Of a DNA stretch of 6,136 bases, positions 1 through 5,024 are shown piece after piece. Origin of the DNA: Aadella sp043822885 (GTDB lineage Bacteria; Omnitrophota; Gorgyraeia; Tantalellales; Tantalellaceae); NCBI GenBank assembly GCA_043822885.1, contig JBDRBI010000022.1, positions 1 to 6,136 on the forward strand, written 5' to 3'. A program made the position numbers and the translations under genes. Under the pieces are notes generated by a model. That model was not told the DNA's origin, searched no databases, and was given only the letters and a program-made list of their open reading frames with translations. How positions within the stretch are numbered: position 1 is the first letter of the stretch; every line of letters begins with the position of its first letter.

Positions 1-75
1 TGGCTGGGATGCCTGGACTCGAACCAGAAACAAAGGAACCAGAATCCTTCGTGTTACCAATTACACCACATCCCA
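1..75 (-). tRNA. tRNA-Gln (anticodon CUG)
   Basis: This is a complete cloverleaf on the minus strand with the CCA end encoded (positions 3-1). The 7-bp acceptor stem pairs TGGGATG with CATCCCA and is followed by discriminator G73. The D-arm is GTGT/ACAC with a GG-containing 8-nt loop. The anticodon stem is AAGGA/TCCTT around loop TTCTGGT, which places anticodon CTG at 42-40. The variable loop is 4 nt, and the T-stem TCTGG/CCAGG encloses TTCGAGT. It reads CAG codons. The U1-A72 end, G73, G10, U35 and G36 match known determinants for glutaminyl-tRNA synthetase, whose gene lies just upstream on the same strand. Base 37 is G where E. coli tRNA-Gln has A. The gene runs to the window edge, so its terminator is not visible. 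Confidence 0.96.
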
Positions 76-87
76 GCGAAAAAAAAT

Positions 88-119
88 ATTATACTATACT
101 ATTTCTGTTTTTAAAGCAA
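88..119 (-). promoter_or_regulatory. candidate promoter of tRNA-Gln
   Basis: Reading the minus strand, a perfect TATAAT lies at 93-88. Twelve bases separate it from the first base of the tRNA, which fits a start of transcription with a very short leader. The -35 side is poor. TTTAAA (115-110) sits at 16 bp and TTGCTT (119-114) at 20 bp, and neither is ideal. The region is strongly AT-rich compared with its surroundings. A separate tRNA promoter is therefore plausible, but read-through from glnS is not excluded. Confidence 0.45.
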
Positions 120-124
120 TTATT

Positions 125-143
125 GGGCACACACAAGGTGCCC
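125..143. other. small perfect hairpin in the glnS-tRNA spacer
   Basis: GGGCAC (125-130) and GTGCCC (138-143) form a perfect 6-bp stem around a 7-nt loop. On the minus strand it is followed by AATAATTGC rather than a run of T, so it is not a convincing intrinsic terminator for glnS. It could be a weak attenuator, an RNA-processing site ahead of the tRNA, or chance. The rest of the 186-bp spacer holds the tRNA promoter candidate and the hairpin element at 195-246. No gene is evident. Confidence 0.3.
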
Positions 144-186
144 CTACATTTTTACGGGATTGCCGCTCTATCCCACTCTTCCTTTT

Positions 187-254
187 CTTGACCCCTGACC
201 CGCCTGCCCCGGCGCTTAGATTTCGAAGAAATCTGCTGGGGTGCCCCTTGACCC
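187..254. repeat. hairpin element bounded by 8-bp direct repeats, downstream of glnS
   Basis: Two arms form a long stem. The inner arm AGATTTC (218-224) pairs with GAAATCT (228-234) around GAA. The outer arm CCCCGGC (207-213) pairs with GCTGGGG (235-241) with one G-T pair, and four bases (214-217) bulge on one side. CTTGACCC occurs on both flanks, at 187-194 and 247-254, as a target duplication would. The flanks are C-rich and also contain another GACCC, so chance is possible. No T-run follows on the minus strand, which argues against an intrinsic terminator of glnS. Its sequence differs from the ATTGC repeat, but it shares the GC-rich hairpin style of the 48-bp element at 4952-4999. Confidence 0.5.
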
Positions 255-261
255 TTTTTTC

Positions 262-1935
262 TTATTTCCCCTTACTAATTTTCCCCCACGTATCACGCAA
301 GGACACCGTCCGGTTAAATACCAACGCATCTTTCTTTGAATCTACCGGATCCGCGCAGAAATAGCCTAATCTCTCGAACTGATACGGGGTCTCCGGTTTC
401 GCGTTCTTTAAACTCGGTTCTAAATAACATACCTTTAATGCCTCAAGCGATGACGGGTTGAGATTGTCTTTATGGTCCCCTCCCTCTTCGATGTCACCAG
501 GGTCGCGTTCAGTAAAAAGATGGTCATACAATCTGACTTCCGCTTTTATCGCGTGTTTCGCGCTTGTCCAATGTATTGTACCCTTTACTTTTCTTCCGTC
601 CGGAGCGTCCCCTCCCCTTGTCGCGGGATCATATGTGCAGAGAAGATGTGTTATCTCGCCGGTCTTTTCATCTTTCACCGCTTTTTCACATTTGATAAAG
701 TACGCGTATCTCAGTCTTACTTCTTTCCCAATAGAAAGCCTGAAAAATTTCTTATGCGGGACTTCCTGAAAATCGTCTCTCTCAATATATATTTCTTTTG
801 AGAACGGTACCTTTCTTTTTCCCATGCTTTCATCTTCGGGATTATTGACCGCGTCGAGCTCCTCTTCTTTGTCTTCGGGATAATTGGTAATAATGACTTT
901 GATCGGTTTTAATACCGCCATGACACGCGGCGCTTTTTTGTTCAATTCTTCGCGGAGACTGTTCTCAAGGACCACGTGATCTATTATACTGTTCACTTTG
1001 GAAACGCCTATATCGGCGCAGAAATTTCTTATCGAGCCCGGTGTGTATCCGCGTCTTCGGAGGCCCGATAAGGTCGGCATGCGCGGGTCATCCCATCCCG
1101 CGACATGTTTTTCTTCCACAAGTTCTAACAGTTTTCTTTTGCTGAGAACTGTATGACTTAAATTCAATCTGGCAAACTCTATCTGCTGAGGATGATGAAC
1201 TTCAAGTTCGTCAAGTATCCAGTCATATAACGGCCGATTATTCTCAAATTCAAGCGTGCAGACAGAATGTGTTATGCCTTCTATGGAATCTGACAAACAA
1301 TGCGTGAAATCGTACATAGGGTATATACACCATTCGTTCCCGGTCCTGTGATGTTCGGCTTTACGTATTCTGTAAAGTATCGGATCACGCATGGTAAGAT
1401 TGCTTGATGCCATATCGATCTTAGCGCGCAGTACGCGCGCTCCGTCCTCGAACTCACCTTTCCTCATACGCTCGAATAGGTCAAGATTCTCTTTGACGGC
1501 CCTTTTGCGGTAAGGGCTTTCTTTACCGGGCTCGGTGAGCGTCCCTCTATGCTCACGCATTTCGTCCATCGTAAGATCGCATACGTATGCTTTACCTTTT
1601 TCTATAAGCTTGACGGCAGAGTCATAAAGTTCCTGAAAATAATCCGACGCGTAATAAAGCCTCTCTTCCCAATCGAATCCCAGCCATTTCACGTCTTCTT
1701 TTATTGAATCGACATACTCAACATCTTCTTTCTCGGGATTTGTATCATCGAAACGAAGGTTGCATAACCCTTTATATTCCTCGGCCAGACCGAAATTGAG
1801 ACATATGGATTTAGCGTGACCGATATGAAGGTACCCGTTGGGTTCCGGTGGGAAACGCAGATGAACGCGCCCGCCGTTCTTATTGTTTTTGAGATCTTTA
1901 TCGATTATTTCCGTGATAAAATTTGAATTTTTCAT
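262..1935 (-). CDS. glnS: glutaminyl-tRNA synthetase (GlnRS)
   Basis: This cytoplasmic class I aminoacyl-tRNA synthetase attaches glutamine to tRNA-Gln using ATP. The 557-residue product is close to the E. coli enzyme (about 554). The Rossmann fold carries the signature HIGH at residues 37-40 within a PPEPNGYLHIGH segment, and VLSKR (263-267) is the KMSKS-type loop. RFDDTNP (61-67) and the Tyr of MYDFTHC (Tyr208) correspond to the glutamine-binding Asp and Tyr of E. coli GlnRS. The C-terminal part from about residue 335 is the two-barrel anticodon-binding region. ATG at 1935 is chosen because MKNSNFITEIIDKDL aligns with the E. coli N-terminus. The same frame stays open to an ATG at 2043, but those 36 extra codons come mostly from the repeat at 1958-2041. 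No good Shine-Dalgarno precedes 1935. It lies downstream of gltX and upstream of tRNA-Gln on the same strand. Confidence 0.97.
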   Translation of the reverse strand: MKNSNFITEIIDKDLKNNKNGGRVHLRFPPEPNGYLHIGHAKSICLNFGLAEEYKGLCNLRFDDTNPEKEDVEYVDSIKEDVKWLGFDWEERLYYASDYFQELYDSAVKLIEKGKAYVCDLTMDEMREHRGTLTEPGKESPYRKRAVKENLDLFERMRKGEFEDGARVLRAKIDMASSNLTMRDPILYRIRKAEHHRTGNEWCIYPMYDFTHCLSDSIEGITHSVCTLEFENNRPLYDWILDELEVHHPQQIEFARLNLSHTVLSKRKLLELVEEKHVAGWDDPRMPTLSGLRRRGYTPGSIRNFCADIGVSKVNSIIDHVVLENSLREELNKKAPRVMAVLKPIKVIITNYPEDKEEELDAVNNPEDESMGKRKVPFSKEIYIERDDFQEVPHKKFFRLSIGKEVRLRYAYFIKCEKAVKDEKTGEITHLLCTYDPATRGGDAPDGRKVKGTIHWTSAKHAIKAEVRLYDHLFTERDPGDIEEGGDHKDNLNPSSLEALKVCYLEPSLKNAKPETPYQFERLGYFCADPVDSKKDALVFNRTVSLRDTWGKISKGK

Positions 1936-1957
1936 GTTGGTTCGTTTTTCTGTTTTA

Positions 1958-2041
1958 GAGATTGCTTCGTCGTCCTTTGGCCTCCTCGCAATGACGGAAA
2001 AGGAAATGTCATTGCGAACTCCGAAGGGGTGAAGCAATCTC
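1958..2041. repeat. ATTGC palindromic repeat, full copy, gltX-glnS junction
   Basis: This is a full two-half copy. The outer arms GAGATTGCTTC (1958-1968) and GAAGCAATCTC (2031-2041) are perfect 11-bp inverted repeats. The inner arms TCGCAATGAC (1986-1995) and GTCATTGCGA (2008-2017) are perfect over 10 bp around a 12-nt loop. The right-hand segment between the arms holds a further mini-hairpin, CTCC-GAA-GGGG. The element fills the junction: its last bases complete the gltX TGA stop (2042-2040), and its other end is 22 nt before the glnS start. Its minus-strand frame is open and yields the peptide MRLLHPFGVRND, which is not part of GlnRS. Confidence 0.92.
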
Positions 2042-3320
2042 ATCGCTCTGCGGTCTTCAACATCCTTTGAACGACTTTCTCTTTTCCCAAGACTTCCATC
2101 ATTTCAAAAAGGCCCGCTCCGTCTGTTCTTCCCGATATCGCCATACGCGCGGGGTGTATTATCTCGGAAGCCTTTAACTCTCTTTCTTCCATTATCTTTC
2201 TGCAAACTTCTTCTATGTTTTCATGGATGAACTTATCCAGTTTTTCCAGTTCTTTGGCGAAGACCTTAATATTTTCCTTGTTCCCTTCGCGTTCGACGAA
2301 TTTTTTGGTCCCTTTTTCGTCAACAGGATAATCTTCCGTAAAAAAAGATCTTGTCAGATCCACAAAATCTTTTGTCGTCTTTATGCGCACGTGATATAGG
2401 TCTATCAGCTTTTCCAACATCCCGTCCTCCGCTTCAAGACCACATTCGGTTAAATGGATTTTTATAAGAGGTTTGAGCTCTTTCACTGTTTTTGTTTTTA
2501 TGTATTCCGCGTTTATCCAGGTAAGTTTCTGTACATCGAATCTTGCCTGCACATTGCTCATATCTTCCAGTTTAAAAAGTTTTATGGCTTCTTTAAGGGA
2601 TAATATCTCTTTATCTTCACCCGGTGACCAGCCCAGTAGGGCAAGGTAGTTAGCTAACGCTTCGGGAAGGAACCCTTCTTTTTTATATTCTTCAACGGAT
2701 ACCGCGCCGTGCCGTTTGGAGAGTTTCGCGCCGTCAGTCCCCATCATGAGCGGCATATGCGCGAACTTCGGCGGGGGCGTTCCAATAGCTTCATAAAAAA
2801 GTATCTGTTTGGGCGTATTGGATATATGGTCATCGCCCCGGATAATATGGGTTATCTCAAGTTCCGTATCATCGACCACACAGCAAAAATTATACGCGGG
2901 AGACCCGTCTGACTTTATCATTACCTGATCTTTAATTTCATCCGTGCCGACCTTTATCTTCCCGTGAATAATGTCGTCTATCTCGATCGTGCGTCCTTTT
3001 TCGACTTTATAAAGTACGGCGTCGCCTTCTTTATACGCCTTTCCTTTTTCCAAAAGTTTTTGCGCCTTTTCTCTGTACAAATCAAAACGACGGCTCTGAT
3101 ATATAGGATCGCCGTCCCAATCCAAACCCAGCCATTTAAGATCTTCCAATATCTCTTCTAAAAATTTTTCATCTGACCTCACCTGGTCGGTATCTTCAAT
3201 CCGAAGAAGCATCTCGCCGCCGGTATGTCTGGCGTATAACCAGTTTATCAGCGCTGTTCTGGCGCTTCCTAAATGCAGGAACCCTGTAGGGCTAGGCGCA
3301 AATCGTACGCGTGTTTTCAT
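2040..3320 (-). CDS. gltX: glutamyl-tRNA synthetase (GluRS), short form
   Basis: This cytoplasmic class I synthetase charges tRNA-Glu with glutamate. The product starts with VRFAPSPTGFLHLG (residues 5-18); HLGS at 16-19 is the HIGH motif and KLSKR at 199-203 the KMSKS motif. The segment from YNFCCVVDD to RGDDHISNTP (143-170) is typical of the catalytic domain. The helical anticodon-binding domain ends with the usual ARMAISGRTDGAGLFE (391-406). At 426 residues it is shorter than common GluRS (about 465-490). The loss is localised: EKGKAY (91-96) passes almost directly to AVLYKVEKGRT (101-111). This removes roughly 40 residues, including the Cys-rich zinc-binding stretch seen in the E. coli enzyme. 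ATG 3320 is supported by AAGGA nine bases upstream. The TGA stop at 2042-2040 shares bases with the downstream repeat. Confidence 0.96.
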   Translation of the reverse strand: MKTRVRFAPSPTGFLHLGSARTALINWLYARHTGGEMLLRIEDTDQVRSDEKFLEEILEDLKWLGLDWDGDPIYQSRRFDLYREKAQKLLEKGKAYKEGDAVLYKVEKGRTIEIDDIIHGKIKVGTDEIKDQVMIKSDGSPAYNFCCVVDDTELEITHIIRGDDHISNTPKQILFYEAIGTPPPKFAHMPLMMGTDGAKLSKRHGAVSVEEYKKEGFLPEALANYLALLGWSPGEDKEILSLKEAIKLFKLEDMSNVQARFDVQKLTWINAEYIKTKTVKELKPLIKIHLTECGLEAEDGMLEKLIDLYHVRIKTTKDFVDLTRSFFTEDYPVDEKGTKKFVEREGNKENIKVFAKELEKLDKFIHENIEEVCRKIMEERELKASEIIHPARMAISGRTDGAGLFEMMEVLGKEKVVQRMLKTAER

Positions 3321-3329
3321 GATTATAAT

Positions 3330-3334
3330 TCCTT
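3330..3334 (-). promoter_or_regulatory. ribosome binding site of gltX
   Basis: On the minus strand, AAGGA lies nine bases before the ATG at 3320. It falls in the 25-nt gap left between the repeat at 3346-3427 and the start codon, and it supports this start. Confidence 0.75.
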
Positions 3335-3345
3335 ACTAGTTTTGG

Positions 3346-3427
3346 GATTGCTTCGTCGTCGCTTTGCTCCTCCTCGCAATGACGGAAACTTGTGTCATTG
3401 CGAACCCCGAAGGGGTGAAGCAATCTC
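3346..3427. repeat. ATTGC palindromic repeat, full copy, invading the gamma-subunit gene end
   Basis: The left half starts GATTGCTTC (3346-3354) and the right half ends GAAGCAATCTC (3417-3427). The inner arms are TCGCAATGAC and GTCATTGCGA, and the right mini-hairpin is CCCC-GAA-GGGG. Its orientation matches the other copies. The right half overlaps the 3' end of the oxidoreductase gamma gene (stop at 3397-3395). The left half ends 25 nt before the gltX start codon. Confidence 0.92.
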
Positions 3428-3970
3428 GCTCCCAATCTCCATCCCTCGTTCCAACGCTTTTATATTCACAGGGATTATCTTTTCCCGTCCCTCTGCCATT
3501 TTCTTTATGACCTTTATCATGGTATCTTTGCTAAAAACTTGTTTTTTCGCGATGAATATCCCCGCGGCGATCACATTTGCTACGCGTATATTACCCAGTT
3601 TTATTGCTTCGTCGGTCAATGGGGACTTGATAATATCTATATCTTTTCTTTGAGGCTCTCTTTCCGCCATAGATGTATTGAGGATCAGTAATCCGCCCAC
3701 GGAGATCTTTTTCTCGAATTTATCCAATGACGGCCCGTTCATTATTATTGCTATATTCGCGGAGGACACAAAAGGGCTTGCGATGGGTTCTTCACTTATC
3801 TTGACAGAAGCGTGAGCCGTTCCTCCCCGGACTTCGGCTCCATAAGAAGGCATCCAGGTCACATGTTTACCGTCAAGCATGCCCGCTTCGGCTAAAACCT
3901 TGCCAAGCACCATTATCCCCTGCCCGCCGAACCCGGCACAAATAATATCAAGGTGAATAGTGTCGTTCAT
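3395..3970 (-). CDS. 2-oxoacid:ferredoxin oxidoreductase, gamma subunit (KorC-type)
   Basis: This is the gamma domain of the pyruvate/2-oxoglutarate/2-oxoisovalerate ferredoxin oxidoreductase family, which with alpha and beta subunits oxidatively decarboxylates a 2-oxoacid to acyl-CoA in the cytoplasm. The 191-residue product opens with the family's glycine-rich motif, GFGGQGIM at residues 13-20. MPSYGAEVRGGTAHASV (40-56) follows, also typical. The length is normal (about 180-195). The last ten residues, EIASPLRGSQ (182-191), and the TGA stop are translated from the repeat at 3346-3427, so the ancestral end has been replaced. The start is taken as ATG at 3970. An in-frame TTG at 3988 would add six residues right at the border of another repeat and looks spurious. 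It lies 98 bp downstream of the beta gene, with a half-repeat between them. Confidence 0.93.
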   Translation of the reverse strand: MNDTIHLDIICAGFGGQGIMVLGKVLAEAGMLDGKHVTWMPSYGAEVRGGTAHASVKISEEPIASPFVSSANIAIIMNGPSLDKFEKKISVGGLLILNTSMAEREPQRKDIDIIKSPLTDEAIKLGNIRVANVIAAGIFIAKKQVFSKDTMIKVIKKMAEGREKIIPVNIKALERGMEIGSEIASPLRGSQ

Positions 3971-3989
3971 AATATTTCTTTTCTTCAAA

Positions 3990-4038
3990 GAGATTGCTTC
4001 GTCCCCCCGCTCTTCGGCCGGGGTCCTCGCAATGACGG
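3990..4038. repeat. ATTGC repeat, lone left half, between beta and gamma genes
   Basis: GAGATTGCTTC (3990-4000) is followed by a GC-rich arm with TCTTCG at its turn and then CCTCGCAATGACGG, ending about 4038. No right half follows, unlike the full copies. The GC-rich arm is nearly the perfect hairpin seen at 4871-4893, with one mismatch in its stem. It starts 19 nt before the gamma start codon and ends about 30 nt after the beta stop codon. Confidence 0.85.
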
Positions 4039-4068
4039 CCTTTTAACTTTTAAACCTTTAAACTGTTC

Positions 4069-4800
4069 TCATCCCTTAATTACGCCAAGCGGATATTCTT
4101 TTACTACTTCGTTTCTTATCCGCTCTGTTGACTTTACCGGTGACATGCCCCAATATGTTGGGCACGGCGACAGGATCTCTACCATGGAGAAACCTTTACC
4201 CTCAAGTTGTGTTGCGAAAGATCTCTTTATGGCTTTTCTTGCCGCCATCATATTTTTATATGAATCTACGGAAGTCCTTTCGAGGTAAGCGACCCCTTCG
4301 AGCAGTGACATCATTTCCATTATCTTTAAAGGATATCCTTCTTTCTCGGCGCGCCTTGTATGCGGAGAAGTCGCGGTCATCTGCCCAAGCAAGGTCGTGG
4401 GGGCCATCTGTCCTCCCGTCATGCCGTATACTCCGTTATTTACGAAAATTACTGAAATTTTTTCTCCTCTATTCCCGGCATGAATGATCTCACCCGTTCC
4501 TATGGCGGCAAGATCTCCGTCACCCTGATATGTGAACACTAATCTATCCGGCATTACTCTTTTTAATCCTGTCGCGACGGCAGGCGTACGGCCATGAGGC
4601 GCTTCAACCGTGTCAAAATTCCAGTAATCATACGCAAGAACGGCGCATCCTACAGGCGCTACCGCGACGGTCTTTTCCCTGAGGTCCATTTCATCCAGGA
4701 CTTCGCATATAAGCCGGTGTATCTGCCCGTGTCCGCAGCCCGGACAGTAATGTGTCACGGCATCTTTCATGGAATGTGGTTTAGTGAAATTATTGCTCAT
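4069..4800 (-). CDS. 2-oxoacid:ferredoxin oxidoreductase, TPP-binding beta subunit (KorB-type)
   Basis: This is the thiamine-diphosphate subunit that performs the decarboxylation and passes electrons to an Fe-S cluster. The 243-residue product shows the TPP/Mg signature GDGD at 93-96 followed by NNGVYGMTGG at 121-130. Cys19 and Cys22 (CPGC), Cys52 (VGC) and Cys213 (SPCPT) match the four cysteines that hold a 4Fe-4S cluster in related beta subunits. Length is slightly below the 280-300 of many 2-oxoglutarate enzymes but fits the short beta subunits found beside VorB-type alphas. AGGA seven bases upstream supports ATG 4800. It lies between alpha and gamma genes on the same strand. The 2-oxoacid used (2-oxoglutarate, 2-oxoisovalerate or another) cannot be read from the sequence, so no symbol is assigned. 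Two oppositely oriented half-repeats flank the gene. Confidence 0.95.
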   Translation of the reverse strand: MSNNFTKPHSMKDAVTHYCPGCGHGQIHRLICEVLDEMDLREKTVAVAPVGCAVLAYDYWNFDTVEAPHGRTPAVATGLKRVMPDRLVFTYQGDGDLAAIGTGEIIHAGNRGEKISVIFVNNGVYGMTGGQMAPTTLLGQMTATSPHTRRAEKEGYPLKIMEMMSLLEGVAYLERTSVDSYKNMMAARKAIKRSFATQLEGKGFSMVEILSPCPTYWGMSPVKSTERIRNEVVKEYPLGVIKG

Positions 4801-4807
4801 AATATTT

Positions 4808-4811
4808 TCCT
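4808..4811 (-). promoter_or_regulatory. ribosome binding site of the beta-subunit gene
   Basis: AGGA on the minus strand lies seven bases before the ATG at 4800, in the 19-nt gap between the half-repeat at 4820-4852 and the gene. It fixes this start over the longer open frame that continues into the repeats. Confidence 0.7.
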
Positions 4812-4819
4812 GTTATTCG

Positions 4820-4852
4820 GTCATTGCGAAGTCCGAAGGACTGAAGCAATCT
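4820..4852. repeat. ATTGC repeat, lone right half, upstream of the beta gene
   Basis: GTCATTGCGA (4820-4829) is followed by GTCC-GAA-GGAC and GAAGCAATCT (4843-4852). This is a right half with no partner left half directly beside it. Its mini-hairpin differs from the CCCC-GAA-GGGG form at two stem positions, with matching changes on both sides, so pairing is kept. It ends 19 nt before the beta start codon. Six bases separate it from the next, composite copy. Confidence 0.85.
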
Positions 4853-4858
4853 AATTAG

Positions 4859-5024
4859 GAGATTGCTTCGTCCCCCGGCTCTTCGGCCGGGGTTCTCGCA
4901 ATGACGGAGTGGGCCTGGCTCCTCGCAATGACGCTCTTCTCTGTCATTGCGCCTGTCCGCCGTAGCCAAATAATCTACGGGTAGCTTGGCGAAGGCGGGA
5001 ACCCCGAAGGGGTGAAGCAATCTC
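4859..5024. repeat. ATTGC repeat, expanded composite copy, vorB-beta junction
   Basis: The outer arms GAGATTGCTTC (4859-4869) and GAAGCAATCTC (5014-5024) are perfect. The left arm hairpin is perfect here: CCCCGGC and GCCGGGG around TCTTCG. TCGCAATGAC appears twice (4896-4905 and 4923-4932), suggesting an internal partial duplication. The second copy faces GTCATTGCG (4943-4951). A 48-bp foreign palindrome interrupts the right half at 4952-4999. The right end contributes two bases of the vorB TGA stop (5025-5023). With the half copy at 4820-4852 it fills nearly the entire 222-bp spacer, which contains no gene. Confidence 0.9.
4952..4999. repeat. 48-bp second palindromic element nested in the ATTGC repeat
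   Basis: Compared with intact right halves, in which GTCATTGCG is directly followed by AACCCC, this copy has 48 extra bases inserted exactly between those two blocks. The insert is itself palindromic. CCGCC (4957-4961) pairs with GGCGG (4994-4998). After a 3-nt internal loop on each side, GCCAA (4965-4969) pairs with TTGGC (4986-4990). CTAC and GTAG lie inside the loop. The clean boundaries support a secondary insertion of a different small element. Confidence 0.75.

Noticed and set aside
9..191. 60-codon plus-strand open frame
   Set aside because: It covers the antisense of the tRNA gene and the AT-rich spacer; no family resemblance or ribosome binding site.
207..241. Intrinsic terminator after glnS
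   Set aside because: The stem is strong, but on the minus strand it is followed by GGGGCAGGCGGG-like sequence, not a T-run.
458..801. Overlapping plus-strand open frames of about 100 codons opposite glnS
   Set aside because: They are antisense shadows of a strongly conserved gene, with no independent coding signal.
1936..2043. N-terminal extension of GlnRS to an ATG at 2043
   Set aside because: The 36 residues are mainly repeat-encoded and have no counterpart in GlnRS; conserved sequence begins at 1935.
3322..3327. TATAAT as a -10 box for gltX
   Set aside because: It lies only one base before the ATG, so a transcript would be leaderless or start inside the gene, while a good ribosome binding site is present upstream.
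3971..3988. TTG start adding six residues to the gamma subunit
   Set aside because: The ATG at 3970 gives the normal N-terminus, and the extra codons are Lys/Arg-rich leader right beside the repeat end.
1958..5024. CRISPR array
   Set aside because: Copies are spaced by whole genes, are unequal in length, and lack uniform spacers; they are interspersed palindromes, not a CRISPR.
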